Shown in pieces: positions 56,330-64,000 of a stretch of DNA of 64,000 nt. Numbering within the stretch: position 1 is the first letter of the stretch; every line of letters starts with the position of its first letter. The translations under genes were made by a program, and so were the position numbers. The notes beneath the pieces are model-generated. The model saw nothing but the letters and a program-made list of their open reading frames with translations, ran no database searches and was not told where the DNA came from. Source of the stretch: an uncultured Ilyobacter sp. (GTDB lineage: Bacteria; Fusobacteriota; Fusobacteriia; Fusobacteriales; Fusobacteriaceae); assembly GCF_963668515.1 (NCBI RefSeq), contig NZ_OY764866.1:310001-374000 (forward strand), in the 5' to 3' direction.

Positions 56330-56995
56330 GTGACCCAAATTTTTACAGGACTAGTAGAAGAGATGGGGGAAGTGATCTCTGTTGCAAGAGGAGAAAAATC
56401 CCTAAAGATAAAAATAAGATGCAAAAAAGTACTTGAAGGCGCCAAGATAGGCGACAGTATAGCAACAAACGGTACCTGCCTGACGGCTGTAGAGTTAGGA
56501 GATAATTATTTTACAGCAGACTGTATGTTTGAAACAGTAAAGAGGACGAACCTGAAAAGGCTCAAAAGTGGATCAAAGGTAAATCTTGAAAAATCCCTGA
56601 CACTTGCAACTCCCCTGGGAGGCCACCTTGTTACAGGAGACGTGGACTGCGAGGGGAAAATAATCGCCATAAAACAGGAAGGTATTGCAAAAATATATGA
56701 GATCAGCGTAGAATCTAGACTCATGAAATATGTGGTTGAAAAGGGTAGGATAACCCTTGATGGAGCCAGTCTCACAATTGTTGATTTCACAAAGGAAAGT
56801 ATAAGTGTGTCACTCATACCGCATACTCAAGAGATGATAACCCTGGGATATAAAAGAATCGGAGATTATATCAACGTTGAAACTGATCTTATAGGAAAGT
56901 ATGTGGAAAGGCTTTTACATTTTGATAACAGTAAAGAGGAGAAAAAGAAGAAGGGAATCGATGAAAAATTCCTTTTTGAAAACGGATTTTTTTAA
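56330..56995 (+). CDS. ribE: riboflavin synthase alpha chain
   Basis: A 221-residue protein (from GTG at 56330) of two homologous lumazine-binding halves: FTGLVEEMGEV, NGTCLTAVELGDNYFTAD, NLEKSLTLATPLGGHLVTGD and the second half IYEISVESRLMKYVVEKGRI, LDGASLTIVDF and GDYINVETDLIGKYVERLL. Orthologues begin MFTGLVE. Here that position is the codon ATT at 56339, 8 bases after AAAAGGGGG. The GTG at 56330 lies inside that Shine-Dalgarno stretch, so ATT is probably the true start. It is cotranscribed with ribD, 9 bases downstream. Confidence 0.93.
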   Translation: MTQIFTGLVEEMGEVISVARGEKSLKIKIRCKKVLEGAKIGDSIATNGTCLTAVELGDNYFTADCMFETVKRTNLKRLKSGSKVNLEKSLTLATPLGGHLVTGDVDCEGKIIAIKQEGIAKIYEISVESRLMKYVVEKGRITLDGASLTIVDFTKESISVSLIPHTQEMITLGYKRIGDYINVETDLIGKYVERLLHFDNSKEEKKKKGIDEKFLFENGFF

Positions 56996-57014
56996 AAACG
57001 GGAGATGAATTACT

Positions 57015-58223
57015 ATGCTAGATAGAATAGATGAAGCTATAGAGGATATAAAGGCCGGAAAAATGGTAATTGTAGTGGATGATGAAAACCGTGAAAATGA
57101 AGGCGATATTATTATCGCCGGAGAAAAAGTAAGTTATGAGAGTATAAACTTTATGGCTAAACATGCCAGAGGTCTCACATGTGTACCTATGACAAAAGAG
57201 AGGGCAGATCAGCTGCACCTTCCTCAAATGGTAAACAGAAATACAGATTCCCACGGGACGGCATTTACTGTCTCGGTAGATTCTGCAGAAGGAACCACTA
57301 CAGGGATCTCTGTAGCAGACAGAGTAAAAACTATAACTGACCTTGTAGATGAAAGCAAGGGGCCATGGGATTTTAAAAGACCGGGACACCTTTTCCCATT
57401 GGTGGCAAGAGAAGGAGGGGTTCTGGTGAGACCTGGGCACACAGAAGCTGCTGTGGACCTTGCTAGACTTGCGGGTCTAAAGCCTGTGGGAGTTATCTGT
57501 GAGATATTAAAAGATGACGGAACAATGGCAAGACTTATGGACCTGAAAGAATTTGCAAAAGAGCACGACCTTAAAATAATCTCCATAGAGGACCTCATAA
57601 AATACAGAAAAGAGCATGATGTGTTAATGGAAGTCTATGCCACAGCAACTATGCCTACAATTGCCGGAAATTTTGAGATAATTGCCTTTGATAATAAATT
57701 GGATGGTAAGGAACATATTGCTCTTGTAAAAGGAGATGTAAAAGGTAAGGAAGATGTCCTAATAAGAATACATTCAGAATGTTTTACAGGAGATATATTA
57801 GGGTCAATGAGATGTGACTGCGGACTTCAACTGAAGGCTGCTATGAAGAGAATTGATGAAGAGGGATCGGGGATCATCCTGTATCTGAGACAAGAAGGAA
57901 GAGGGATCGGACTTCTTAATAAGATAAAAGCTTATGCACTTCAGGATAAGGGTCTAGATACGGTAGAGGCAAATGAACAGTTAGGATTTGAGGCTGATCT
58001 CAGAGATTATGCTGTCGCTTCTCAGATGTTAAAGGCTCTAGAGGTGAAATCTGTGAGAGTCATGACAAATAACCTGAGAAAAGTAAATGGTCTTGAAAAG
58101 TATGGAGTAAAGGTTAATAAAAGAAAGTCAATAGAGGTAGACTCAAATGAGAATAATCTGAGATACCTCAAGACCAAGAAGACCAAACTTGGACATATAC
58201 TAAAACTTGACGAGAATAAATAA
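57015..58223 (+). CDS. ribBA: bifunctional DHBP synthase / GTP cyclohydrolase II
   Basis: A 402-residue fusion. Residues 1-200 are 3,4-dihydroxy-2-butanone-4-phosphate synthase (VVDDENRENEGDIIIAGE, MAKHARGLTCVPM, TDSHGTAFTVSVD, RPGHTEAAVDLARLAG). Residues 205-402 are GTP cyclohydrolase II with the zinc site HSECFTGDILGSMRCDCGLQ and RQEGRGIGLLNKIKAYALQD. It starts both branches of riboflavin synthesis. It is last in the operon, followed by a strong terminator. Confidence 0.96.
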   Translation: MLDRIDEAIEDIKAGKMVIVVDDENRENEGDIIIAGEKVSYESINFMAKHARGLTCVPMTKERADQLHLPQMVNRNTDSHGTAFTVSVDSAEGTTTGISVADRVKTITDLVDESKGPWDFKRPGHLFPLVAREGGVLVRPGHTEAAVDLARLAGLKPVGVICEILKDDGTMARLMDLKEFAKEHDLKIISIEDLIKYRKEHDVLMEVYATATMPTIAGNFEIIAFDNKLDGKEHIALVKGDVKGKEDVLIRIHSECFTGDILGSMRCDCGLQLKAAMKRIDEEGSGIILYLRQEGRGIGLLNKIKAYALQDKGLDTVEANEQLGFEADLRDYAVASQMLKALEVKSVRVMTNNLRKVNGLEKYGVKVNKRKSIEVDSNENNLRYLKTKKTKLGHILKLDENK

Positions 58224-58302
58224 TTTTATAGGTATTTACAATGGATAAATTATGAGATTTATCAGAGGTTATCCTGTTAAAATTATTCCAATAGAGAAAC
58301 TG

Positions 58303-58338
58303 TAAAGCAGAGGGACCATTGTCCCTCTGCTTTTATTG
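58303..58338 (+). terminator. rho-independent terminator of the rib operon
   Basis: AAAGCAGAGGGAC and GTCCCTCTGCTTTT form a perfect stem around CATT. Confidence 0.9.
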
Positions 58339-58422
58339 TATTATAGAAGTCTGGTTACTAAAATTGAAGTTTAACACTCAAGAGTCTGATATCTTGAAGG
58401 CTGAATTGTTTTTATTTTTTAT

Positions 58423-58842
58423 TTAGGTTATATTTTTTTTCAAAATTTCTTTTATTTCCAGTATGACTTCTCCTATTTCATTTTCTATTTTTGGATTTTT
58501 AAAATGAGTTTTTCTAACTGGGACTACCAATTCGTGATAATTGCCTCCAAATTTATAAAGATGACTTTTATAACCTTGAGCGTCAAGTATGAGCTTAATT
58601 TTACTGAAATCGTCGCTTTCTTTTAGGTTGATAGTAAAACATAGTGGGAAACCAAAAGAATTCCATACACCAAAGTGCATTCCGAACCAGAGACCATACT
58701 TTTCGGTTTCTTTTAACCAGTATCCATATTCCTCTTTCCACTCTTCATCTTTGGTTATTTCTCCGAACTGTTTATTGAGATTGTCTATAATTTCACAGGA
58801 ATTTCTAATTAATTCAGGTATTTTTCTGTTTTCAATCAACAT
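58423..58842 (-). CDS. hypothetical protein
   Basis: A 139-residue soluble protein starting MLIENRKIPELIRNSCEIID. It is rich in aromatic residues in the middle (YGYWLKETEKYGLWFGMHFG, VWNSFGFPLCFTINL), with predicted beta strands between helical ends, and has no signal or membrane segment. I do not recognise the family; the compact alpha-beta-alpha plan could be a nuclease-like or immunity-type fold, but there is no motif to support either. It is a single gene, transcribed against the rib operon. Confidence 0.65.
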   Translation of the reverse strand: MLIENRKIPELIRNSCEIIDNLNKQFGEITKDEEWKEEYGYWLKETEKYGLWFGMHFGVWNSFGFPLCFTINLKESDDFSKIKLILDAQGYKSHLYKFGGNYHELVVPVRKTHFKNPKIENEIGEVILEIKEILKKNIT

Positions 58843-59051
58843 ATCTTACACCTCTACTTTGAAAAAATCTAAAACCCCAAAAAAATCCTCCACAATATAA
58901 AGTTCTGTAAAAAATAATAATCTCCTTCTTTAAAAAATAAAATAAAAGTTTACTAAAATAAATTATCTAGAATAATAACAAAATTTACTTTATGTCTAAT
59001 ATGGTGTATTTTACCACTGAATAAGTAGGGAATTTGTCTTTACAGGTGTTA

Positions 59052-60104
59052 TTATTGCCTGTATCTTTTAAATCTGACTTCTTTTTTATAAATAGGTGAC
59101 TGGGGGTCTTCAACTATTTCTGTAAGGGAAGTATTTTCCGAAAGGTCGATACTTTTAAAATCCTCCAAAACTGAAACAGTTTCATTTTCTTCTGAGGTAT
59201 CCTCTCTTTCTACAACCTCAGTTTTAGGAGTTGGGTTTTTTTCGGGGTCGGTGTATCCAATAGGATAAGTGTAATAAAGTGTTTCTAGCACTGTCCCGCT
59301 GTTTACTATTTCTAGTTTTTCTATATGTCTTTCTTCATTCTTTCCACTGTAAAAATAATTGTATAAAAATCCTCTTCCACTGTTTTCAACAAAATCTAAC
59401 CTTCCTTTTGGATTGTAGACCTTGACTGTAACCCCTATACCGTTACCATCGATAAAACTCTGAGGTCTGTAGACAGCTTCTGTGGTATAGTTTACAAAGT
59501 TTTTGCCTTTTCTTACGCTGTAATACCCTTCCTCGTTTGTGGTATAGCTTATCTCAGACCATCCTCCCTTCCTGGTGGGGACCTTCCTGGTGAATCTTCT
59601 TATTATTGGATATTTCATGAAATAAAGAGTCGGGTCTTTTCCTATCCGCCTTACATATTCTTTCTCTAAAATTTCAAAGGGCTTTCCCTCTTCGTCTAAG
59701 AGTGTTTCTTTGGAGAAAAGGAGATTGTTCTGAGAGGTTCCAGAATGAAAGGCCACAGTAAGACCGTGAATCTCTTCTATTCTCTTGGTGGGGGTTTCTT
59801 TTTTTATGATTTTATAGGACAAATCCCTCCTGTTTGATTTTTCCCTCATGACAACAGTCACATCAGTGCTGTTGTCTGGATTGTCCTTATAAGCATAGGT
59901 CATCGTGATATCCCCGTCATCCAGAAAAATAACCCTTCCCAAATCATCATATTTAAAGTTGAAAAAATCATTTTTTATGATATTTCCCTTTTGGTCTTTT
60001 TCATATGTTATTTTCCCCTTAGAGTCTTTTATTATTATGGGTACAGCAGATATTGAAGGTAAAGATGATAGTGTAAAAATTATAAGGTAAATTAATTTTT
60101 TCAA
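59052..60104 (-). CDS. exported hypothetical protein with YD-like repeats
   Basis: A 350-residue protein with a signal peptide (MKKLIYLIIFTLSSLPSISA) and a beta-rich body. Segments such as FKYDDLGRVIFLDDGDITMT and VYNPKGRLDFVENSGRGFLY resemble the YD repeats of RHS-type and cell-surface proteins, but there are too few for an RHS shell. The C-terminal 60 residues are acidic and Ser/Thr/Glu-rich. It starts at a TTG at 60104 after AGGAGGAA. It is probably envelope-associated; the role is unknown. Confidence 0.7.
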   Translation of the reverse strand: MKKLIYLIIFTLSSLPSISAVPIIIKDSKGKITYEKDQKGNIIKNDFFNFKYDDLGRVIFLDDGDITMTYAYKDNPDNSTDVTVVMREKSNRRDLSYKIIKKETPTKRIEEIHGLTVAFHSGTSQNNLLFSKETLLDEEGKPFEILEKEYVRRIGKDPTLYFMKYPIIRRFTRKVPTRKGGWSEISYTTNEEGYYSVRKGKNFVNYTTEAVYRPQSFIDGNGIGVTVKVYNPKGRLDFVENSGRGFLYNYFYSGKNEERHIEKLEIVNSGTVLETLYYTYPIGYTDPEKNPTPKTEVVEREDTSEENETVSVLEDFKSIDLSENTSLTEIVEDPQSPIYKKEVRFKRYRQ

Positions 60105-60551
60105 TTGTATTCCTCCTAAAAAAATTCGATAAAAACAAGACGAATAAAATCGATTCTCTAAATTATACTACGAAAATATCAAGAATCTCTTTGTTTAGGA
60201 AAAATATTTTTAAACTAAAAATTATATTTATTTCATTTAAGTTGCATCTTTGGATTTTTAAAGTTATATTATTATTAAGGATTATTATTTTTTATGGAAA
60301 TAGGAGTAAATGACAGGTCTTTTAAGCTGTGGAAAAACTTTTTTCACGCCTTTTCAGACGACAAATCGTTTTACTCTCTTTGTTGCGTAAGGTACAGAGA
60401 GTGGGACGTATTTTTTTTGTGATTTTTTTAGAATTTTATATAAGAAACAGGATTATTATAATTATTAAAGATTAATTTAATTAAATAAAGTGGCATTGAT
60501 ACTGTTTTTTATGTTAAAGTTCAATATGTGGGATTAAAATGTTTTTTTAAC
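60105..60551. other. intergenic region with a possible tiny gene
   Basis: It is AT-rich. A 42-codon frame at 60294-60422 (MEIGVNDRSFKLWKNFFHAF, ending YREWDVFFL) has protein-like composition with two cysteines but only a weak, distant AAGG in front. It may be a small gene or the remnant of one. Nothing else is clear here; 60552 onward is repeat copy 2. Confidence 0.4.
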
Positions 60552-61002
60552 TTAACCCAAGTTGCTACTTAAAAAAAATTCTTATAAATTACTGAATTTA
60601 TCTGAATATTAAAATCAAAAGATTTTGTCACGAATGGACACTAATAAAAGATAGGGAAATTAACACGAATAAGGACAAAAGCTTTTGGCCACAGAGGACG
60701 CAGAGAAAAAGAATGAGTCTCACAGAGTTAAAACCAAAACTATAAATGCTTTTTTTTGCGAGAGGTTTTTATCTCTTTTCCCTTGCCATTGATAAAATCA
60801 GCGTTAAGAATAACCGCAGTGAAATCCTTAGAAAAAATCGACTGTTTGAGCATAGCGAGTTTCGAGTTTTTCTTGGATTTTCAAGGTTATTTAGCTGATT
60901 TTTCACAGGCTTGAACTTTTGGTTACTTTTCTTTCAAGAGAAAAGTAACGAATCCCGATAAATTCAATACTTTAATTTAATAAAGGTAGCAACTTAGGTT
61001 AA
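60552..61002. repeat. dispersed repeat, copy 2, inverted relative to copy 1
   Basis: The 451-base unit begins TTAACCCAAGTTGCTACTT and ends GGTAGCAACTTAGGTTAA, so its own ends are inverted repeats. The interior reads as the reverse complement of 18915-19492, including GTCACGAATGGACACTAATA, AGAGGACGCAGAGAAAAAG and CTTTTCCCTTGCCATTGAT. ACTT-like bases on both flanks (AACT before, AACTT after) could be a target duplication. No gene is inside. Confidence 0.85.
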
Positions 61003-61200
61003 CTTAAATATTTTGTTTTAGAATTATTTGTCGCCGAATATAACTCATAAATGATAAATTTGTTGAAGATTGTATTTATCAATTTTTAAGAATCGACAAT
61101 AAAAGTTATAATCTAAATATGTAACAAGGGATATAGAGTAAATGGTTCAATTTAAGAGATACCTTGGTAGTATAAAAAATATTAAAAAAGGGTGGTTAAT

Positions 61201-62043
61201 GTGAAAGAACTTGATTTGGCAAAAGTGACAGAAGAAGTGGCAAGACTCTGTATAGAGGCCAACTACTTTATCGGCAAGGATGTAATGGGAAAAATCAAAG
61301 AAGCCTTGGAGAAAGAAGAATCTCCTGTAGGAAAGAACATCCTAGAACAGATAATTACAAATGATGGTATCGCTGCCGATGACAAGGTACCTATGTGCCA
61401 AGACACAGGACTGGCAGTTGTTTTTTTGGAAGTGGGTACAGAAGTAAAAATAACCGGGGATATCTATGAGGCTATCAACGCCGGTGTGAGAAAAGGTTAT
61501 GAAGAGGGATACCTCAGAAAGTCTGCAGTAAGACACCCTCTTGATAGAGTAAATACAAAGGATAATACTCCTGCAATTATTCACACTAAACTTGTACCTG
61601 GATCAGATAAGGTAAAAATTATCGTGGCTCCTAAAGGTGGAGGAAGTGAAAATATGAGTTATGTAAAAATGCTTGCTCCTGCAGCAGGTGTAGAGGGAGT
61701 AAAGAATATCATAATTGAGGCTATCAAAGCCGGTGGAGGAAATCCTTGCCCTCCAATGGTAGTAGGTGTGGGTCTGGGAGGAACTTTTGAAAAAGCTGCT
61801 CTTATAGCCAAAGAGGCACTGATGAGAGATCTTAATGATAAAAGCCCAGATCCTATAAATGCAAAATTGGAAGAGGAACTTCTTGAGCTTATAAACAACA
61901 CTGGAGTTGGGCCATTAGGTCTAGGAGGAAAAGTAACAGCCCTTACAGTAAAAGTAAACAGCTATCCATGTCATATAGCATCACTTCCAGTCGCTGTAAA
62001 TATAAACTGTCATGCAGCTAGGCATAAAGAAGTAATCCTATAA
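61201..62043 (+). CDS. fumarate hydratase class I, alpha subunit
   Basis: A 280-residue FumA N-terminal-type subunit: NILEQIITNDGIAADDKVPM, CQDTGLAVVFLEVG (Fe-S ligand Cys), VRKGYEEGYLRKSAVRHPLD, and later PCPPMVVGVGLGGTFEKAA with a second ligand Cys and SLPVAVNINCHAARH with the third. The oxygen-sensitive 4Fe-4S enzyme interconverts fumarate and malate. I chose the GTG at 61201 because GGTGG lies 5 bases upstream; a GTG at 61192 overlaps it. Tartrate dehydratase is the alternative, but the malic enzyme neighbour supports fumarase. Confidence 0.92.
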   Translation: MKELDLAKVTEEVARLCIEANYFIGKDVMGKIKEALEKEESPVGKNILEQIITNDGIAADDKVPMCQDTGLAVVFLEVGTEVKITGDIYEAINAGVRKGYEEGYLRKSAVRHPLDRVNTKDNTPAIIHTKLVPGSDKVKIIVAPKGGGSENMSYVKMLAPAAGVEGVKNIIIEAIKAGGGNPCPPMVVGVGLGGTFEKAALIAKEALMRDLNDKSPDPINAKLEEELLELINNTGVGPLGLGGKVTALTVKVNSYPCHIASLPVAVNINCHAARHKEVIL

Positions 62044-62070
62044 TATATCATTGAAATTTGGAGGGAAAGA

Positions 62071-62616
62071 ATGATTAAGTTAACAACACCTTTAACGGCG
62101 GAAGATACAGAAAAACTAAAGTCAGGAGATATAGTACAAATAACAGGTACAATTTATACTGCAAGAGATGCAGCTCATGCTAGACTTGTGAAGCTAGTAG
62201 AAGAAGGAAAAGAATTACCTTTTGATGTAAAAGGTCAGATTATATATTATGTGGGACCGACTCCTGCTAAGCCAGGGAATCCTATTGGAAGTGCTGGACC
62301 TACAACAAGTTACAGAATGGATCCCTTTGCCCCGACTCTTTTGGATCAGGGATTAAAAGGAATGATAGGTAAAGGGGGAAGATCTCAGGAGGTAAAAGAT
62401 GCCTGTGTAAGAAATAAAGGGGTTTACTTTGCTGCCACAGGTGGAGCCGCTGCTCTGATAGCAAAGTGTATCAAAAAAGCTGAAGTAATAGCCTATGAAG
62501 ATCTTGGATCAGAAGCAATAAGAAAACTTGAAGTGGAAGATTTTCCTGTTATTGTTATAAATGATACCTACGGAAATGACCAATATGAAACAGGACAAGC
62601 TGAATATAGAAAATAA
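62071..62616 (+). CDS. fumarate hydratase class I, beta subunit
   Basis: A 181-residue C-terminal-type subunit: LKSGDIVQITGTIYTARDAA, YYVGPTPAKPGNPIGSAGPT, TSYRMDPFAPTLLDQGLKGM, IGKGGRSQEV and FAATGGAAALIAKCI. It forms the active enzyme with the preceding subunit; split class I fumarases are usual in anaerobes. AGGGAAAGA lies before the ATG at 62071. Confidence 0.94.
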   Translation: MIKLTTPLTAEDTEKLKSGDIVQITGTIYTARDAAHARLVKLVEEGKELPFDVKGQIIYYVGPTPAKPGNPIGSAGPTTSYRMDPFAPTLLDQGLKGMIGKGGRSQEVKDACVRNKGVYFAATGGAAALIAKCIKKAEVIAYEDLGSEAIRKLEVEDFPVIVINDTYGNDQYETGQAEYRK

Positions 62617-62632
62617 TTACTAGGAGGTCGTC

Positions 62633-63814
62633 ATGTCAACAGTTTATGAAAAATCTTTGAAGCTGCATGAAGAAAATAAGGGTAAAATAGAGGTAATATC
62701 AAAAGTAAAAGTAACTAACAGAGAGGAACTTAGTCTTGCATATTCTCCAGGAGTTGCAGAACCCTGCAGAAAAATTCAGGAAAACAAGGAAGACGTTTAC
62801 AAATATACATCTAAAGGAAATATGGTGGCGGTAATAAGTGACGGATCTGCAGTACTGGGTCTTGGAAACATAGGACCTGAAGCTGCTCTGCCTGTAATGG
62901 AGGGGAAGTCTATCCTCTTAAAAGAGTTTGCGGGGGTGGATTCTTTTCCCATCTGCCTTGATACTCAGGACACAGAGGAGATAATAAGAACGTGCAAGCT
63001 TTTGGCACCAAGCTTTGGTGGTATCAACCTAGAGGATATATCTGCGCCAAGATGTGTGGAGATAGAGACTAGGCTAAAAGAAGAGCTAGACATACCTGTA
63101 TTTCATGATGACCAGCACGGGACTGCAATCATAGTGACGGCAGCTATAATGAACTCTTATAAATTATTGAAAAAAGAGTTGAAGGATGCCAATGTGGTGG
63201 TGTGCGGTGCAGGTGCAGCAGGAAGCTCGATCATTAAGATGATCAGAGAATTGAATGTAAATAATATAATAGCAGTGGATAAAGACGGAATAATAGCAAG
63301 AGATGATGCTGACAGAGAATATGATTTCCTTTCTAAAGAGCTCTCTAATATCACCAACAAAGAAAACCTAAAAGGTGGGCTTGGAGATGCAGTAAAGGGT
63401 GCAGATATATTTATAGGGGTATCGGCTCCAGGGATACTTAAGCCTGAAATGATCAAGACGATGAATGCGGATTCAATAATCTTTGCCATGGCAAATCCTA
63501 CACCGGAGATCATGCCTGATGAGGCATTAGCAGCGGGAGCCAGGATAGTGGGGACAGGAAGGTCTGATTTCCCTAACCAGGTTAATAATGTTCTTGCATT
63601 CCCAGGGCTTTTTAGAGGTGCTCTAGATGCAAAGGCAAAAAAAATAACTGAAGAGATGAAGATGGCGGCAGCAATAGCCCTTGCCAACGTAATAGAGGAG
63701 TCAGAGTTAAGAGACGACTATATAATTCCTGATCCATTTGATAAGAGAGTTGTAAAGGTGGTATCAGAGACTGTGGCAAGAGTGGCAAAGGATATGAACA
63801 TCTGTAGGGATTAA
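62633..63814 (+). CDS. NAD(P)-dependent malic enzyme
   Basis: A 393-residue bacterial malic enzyme: LSLAYSPGVAEPCRKI, VAVISDGSAVLGLGNIGPEA, FPICLDTQDTEEI, HDDQHGTAIIVTAAI and VVCGAGAAGSSIIKM (nucleotide fold), ending with FALANPTPEI-like FAMANPTPEIMPDEA. It decarboxylates malate to pyruvate and CO2. Directly downstream of fumarase, it makes a fumarate-malate-pyruvate route suited to C4-dicarboxylate fermentation. AGGAGG lies before the ATG at 62633. Confidence 0.95.
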   Translation: MSTVYEKSLKLHEENKGKIEVISKVKVTNREELSLAYSPGVAEPCRKIQENKEDVYKYTSKGNMVAVISDGSAVLGLGNIGPEAALPVMEGKSILLKEFAGVDSFPICLDTQDTEEIIRTCKLLAPSFGGINLEDISAPRCVEIETRLKEELDIPVFHDDQHGTAIIVTAAIMNSYKLLKKELKDANVVVCGAGAAGSSIIKMIRELNVNNIIAVDKDGIIARDDADREYDFLSKELSNITNKENLKGGLGDAVKGADIFIGVSAPGILKPEMIKTMNADSIIFAMANPTPEIMPDEALAAGARIVGTGRSDFPNQVNNVLAFPGLFRGALDAKAKKITEEMKMAAAIALANVIEESELRDDYIIPDPFDKRVVKVVSETVARVAKDMNICRD

Positions 63815-63825
63815 GTAAGAAAGTA

Positions 63826-63855
63826 TAGAGGCTGACTTTAAAGGTCAGCCTCTAT
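63826..63855 (+). terminator. hairpin terminator of the fumarase/malic enzyme operon
   Basis: ATAGAGGCTGAC and GTCAGCCTCTAT form a perfect stem; the following bases are AT-rich but the T-run is weak. Confidence 0.7.
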
Positions 63856-63915
63856 AAATTTGATATTTTTTATCAGATAAATATTTTTAAAAAATCCTGT
63901 TAAAGATAAAAAAAG

Positions 63916-63945
63916 TTGACAATCTTTAAGAAGTGATGATATAAT
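63916..63945 (+). promoter_or_regulatory. promoter of the terminal tRNA unit
   Basis: TTGACA at 63916 and TATAAT at 63940, spacer 18 bases, 17 bases before the tRNA gene. Confidence 0.85.
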
Positions 63946-63961
63946 TTTGCTGCAGCGTTAT

Positions 63962-64000
63962 GCCGCCTTAGCTCAGTAGGTAGAGCAATACCATGGTAAG
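63962..64000 (+). tRNA. tRNA-Thr (GGT), partial at window edge
   Basis: The 5' half of a tRNA: acceptor GCCGCCT, TA, D arm GCTCAGTAGGTAGAGC, then anticodon stem ATACC and loop ATGGTAA with anticodon GGT. The window ends one base into the 3' anticodon stem. Confidence 0.85.

Noticed and set aside
63157..63687. 176-codon minus-strand frame
   Set aside because: It is antisense to the malic enzyme, with no ribosome site or family features.

Overview
The window looks like a chromosomal segment of a low-GC fermentative member of the Fusobacteriota, probably close to Ilyobacter or Propionigenium. The evidence is the character of the 16S rRNA, the AT-rich coding, and the combination of a BatABCD operon, a sodium-type NQR/RNF operon, class I fumarase with malic enzyme, and T-box control of asparagine genes. 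The genus is an inference from memory of these lineages, not a database match.

Layout. Bases 1-8.9 kb: a partial PaaK-like adenylating enzyme (minus strand), then a seven-gene MoxR/DUF58/BatA-D operon ending in a clear terminator. 9-10.7 kb: a frameshifted IS30-family transposase remnant and a gene-poor AT-rich stretch with an orphan terminator and a perfect palindromic operator candidate. 10.7-18.9 kb: an eight-gene catabolic island made of an M20 deacylase, an M24 hydrolase resembling ectoine hydrolase DoeA, a TRAP transporter QMP, an Asp/Glu-racemase-fold enzyme, a GntR/FCD regulator and a methionine-gamma-lyase-type PLP enzyme. 18.9-19.5 kb: one copy of a repeat with terminal inverted repeats; a second, inverted copy lies at 60.6-61.0 kb. 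19.7-29.4 kb: RNA methyltransferase, ParAB, two exported cyclophilins, GNAT, nitroreductase, MntP and phosphofructokinase. 29.5-33.8 kb (minus): a conserved hypothetical and nqrFEDCB-like genes with no NqrA. 34.0-39.2 kb: a complete 16S-23S-5S-tRNA-Asn operon with promoter and processing stems.

39.4-47.3 kb: RodA/FtsW, an orphan NlpA/MetQ-like protein, asnB behind two tandem T-box leaders, a DUF896 gene and asnS behind a third T-box, an esterase, tRNA-Lys and tRNA-Leu. 47.5-53.2 kb: an MscS channel, AzlCD, and a large antiporter fused to Usp-like and EIIA-like domains. 54.2-58.3 kb: a small monooxygenase, then an FMN riboswitch controlling ribH-ribD-ribE-ribBA. 58.4-61 kb: two hypothetical genes and repeat copy 2. 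61.2-63.8 kb: class I fumarase (two subunits) and malic enzyme. The window ends inside a tRNA-Thr gene.

How the parts fit. The asnB/asnS leaders read Asn codon AAC, so the asparagine supply genes respond to uncharged tRNA-Asn, whose gene closes the rRNA operon just upstream. Fumarase, malic enzyme and the NQR-like pump suit an organism that ferments C4 dicarboxylates with sodium bioenergetics. The most unusual items are the DoeA-like catabolic island without the usual ectoine partner genes, the triple Asn T-box with a non-canonical tRNA-end-binding bulge, the NQR operon lacking NqrA, the inverted repeat pair 41 kb apart, and a probable ATT start codon for ribE.
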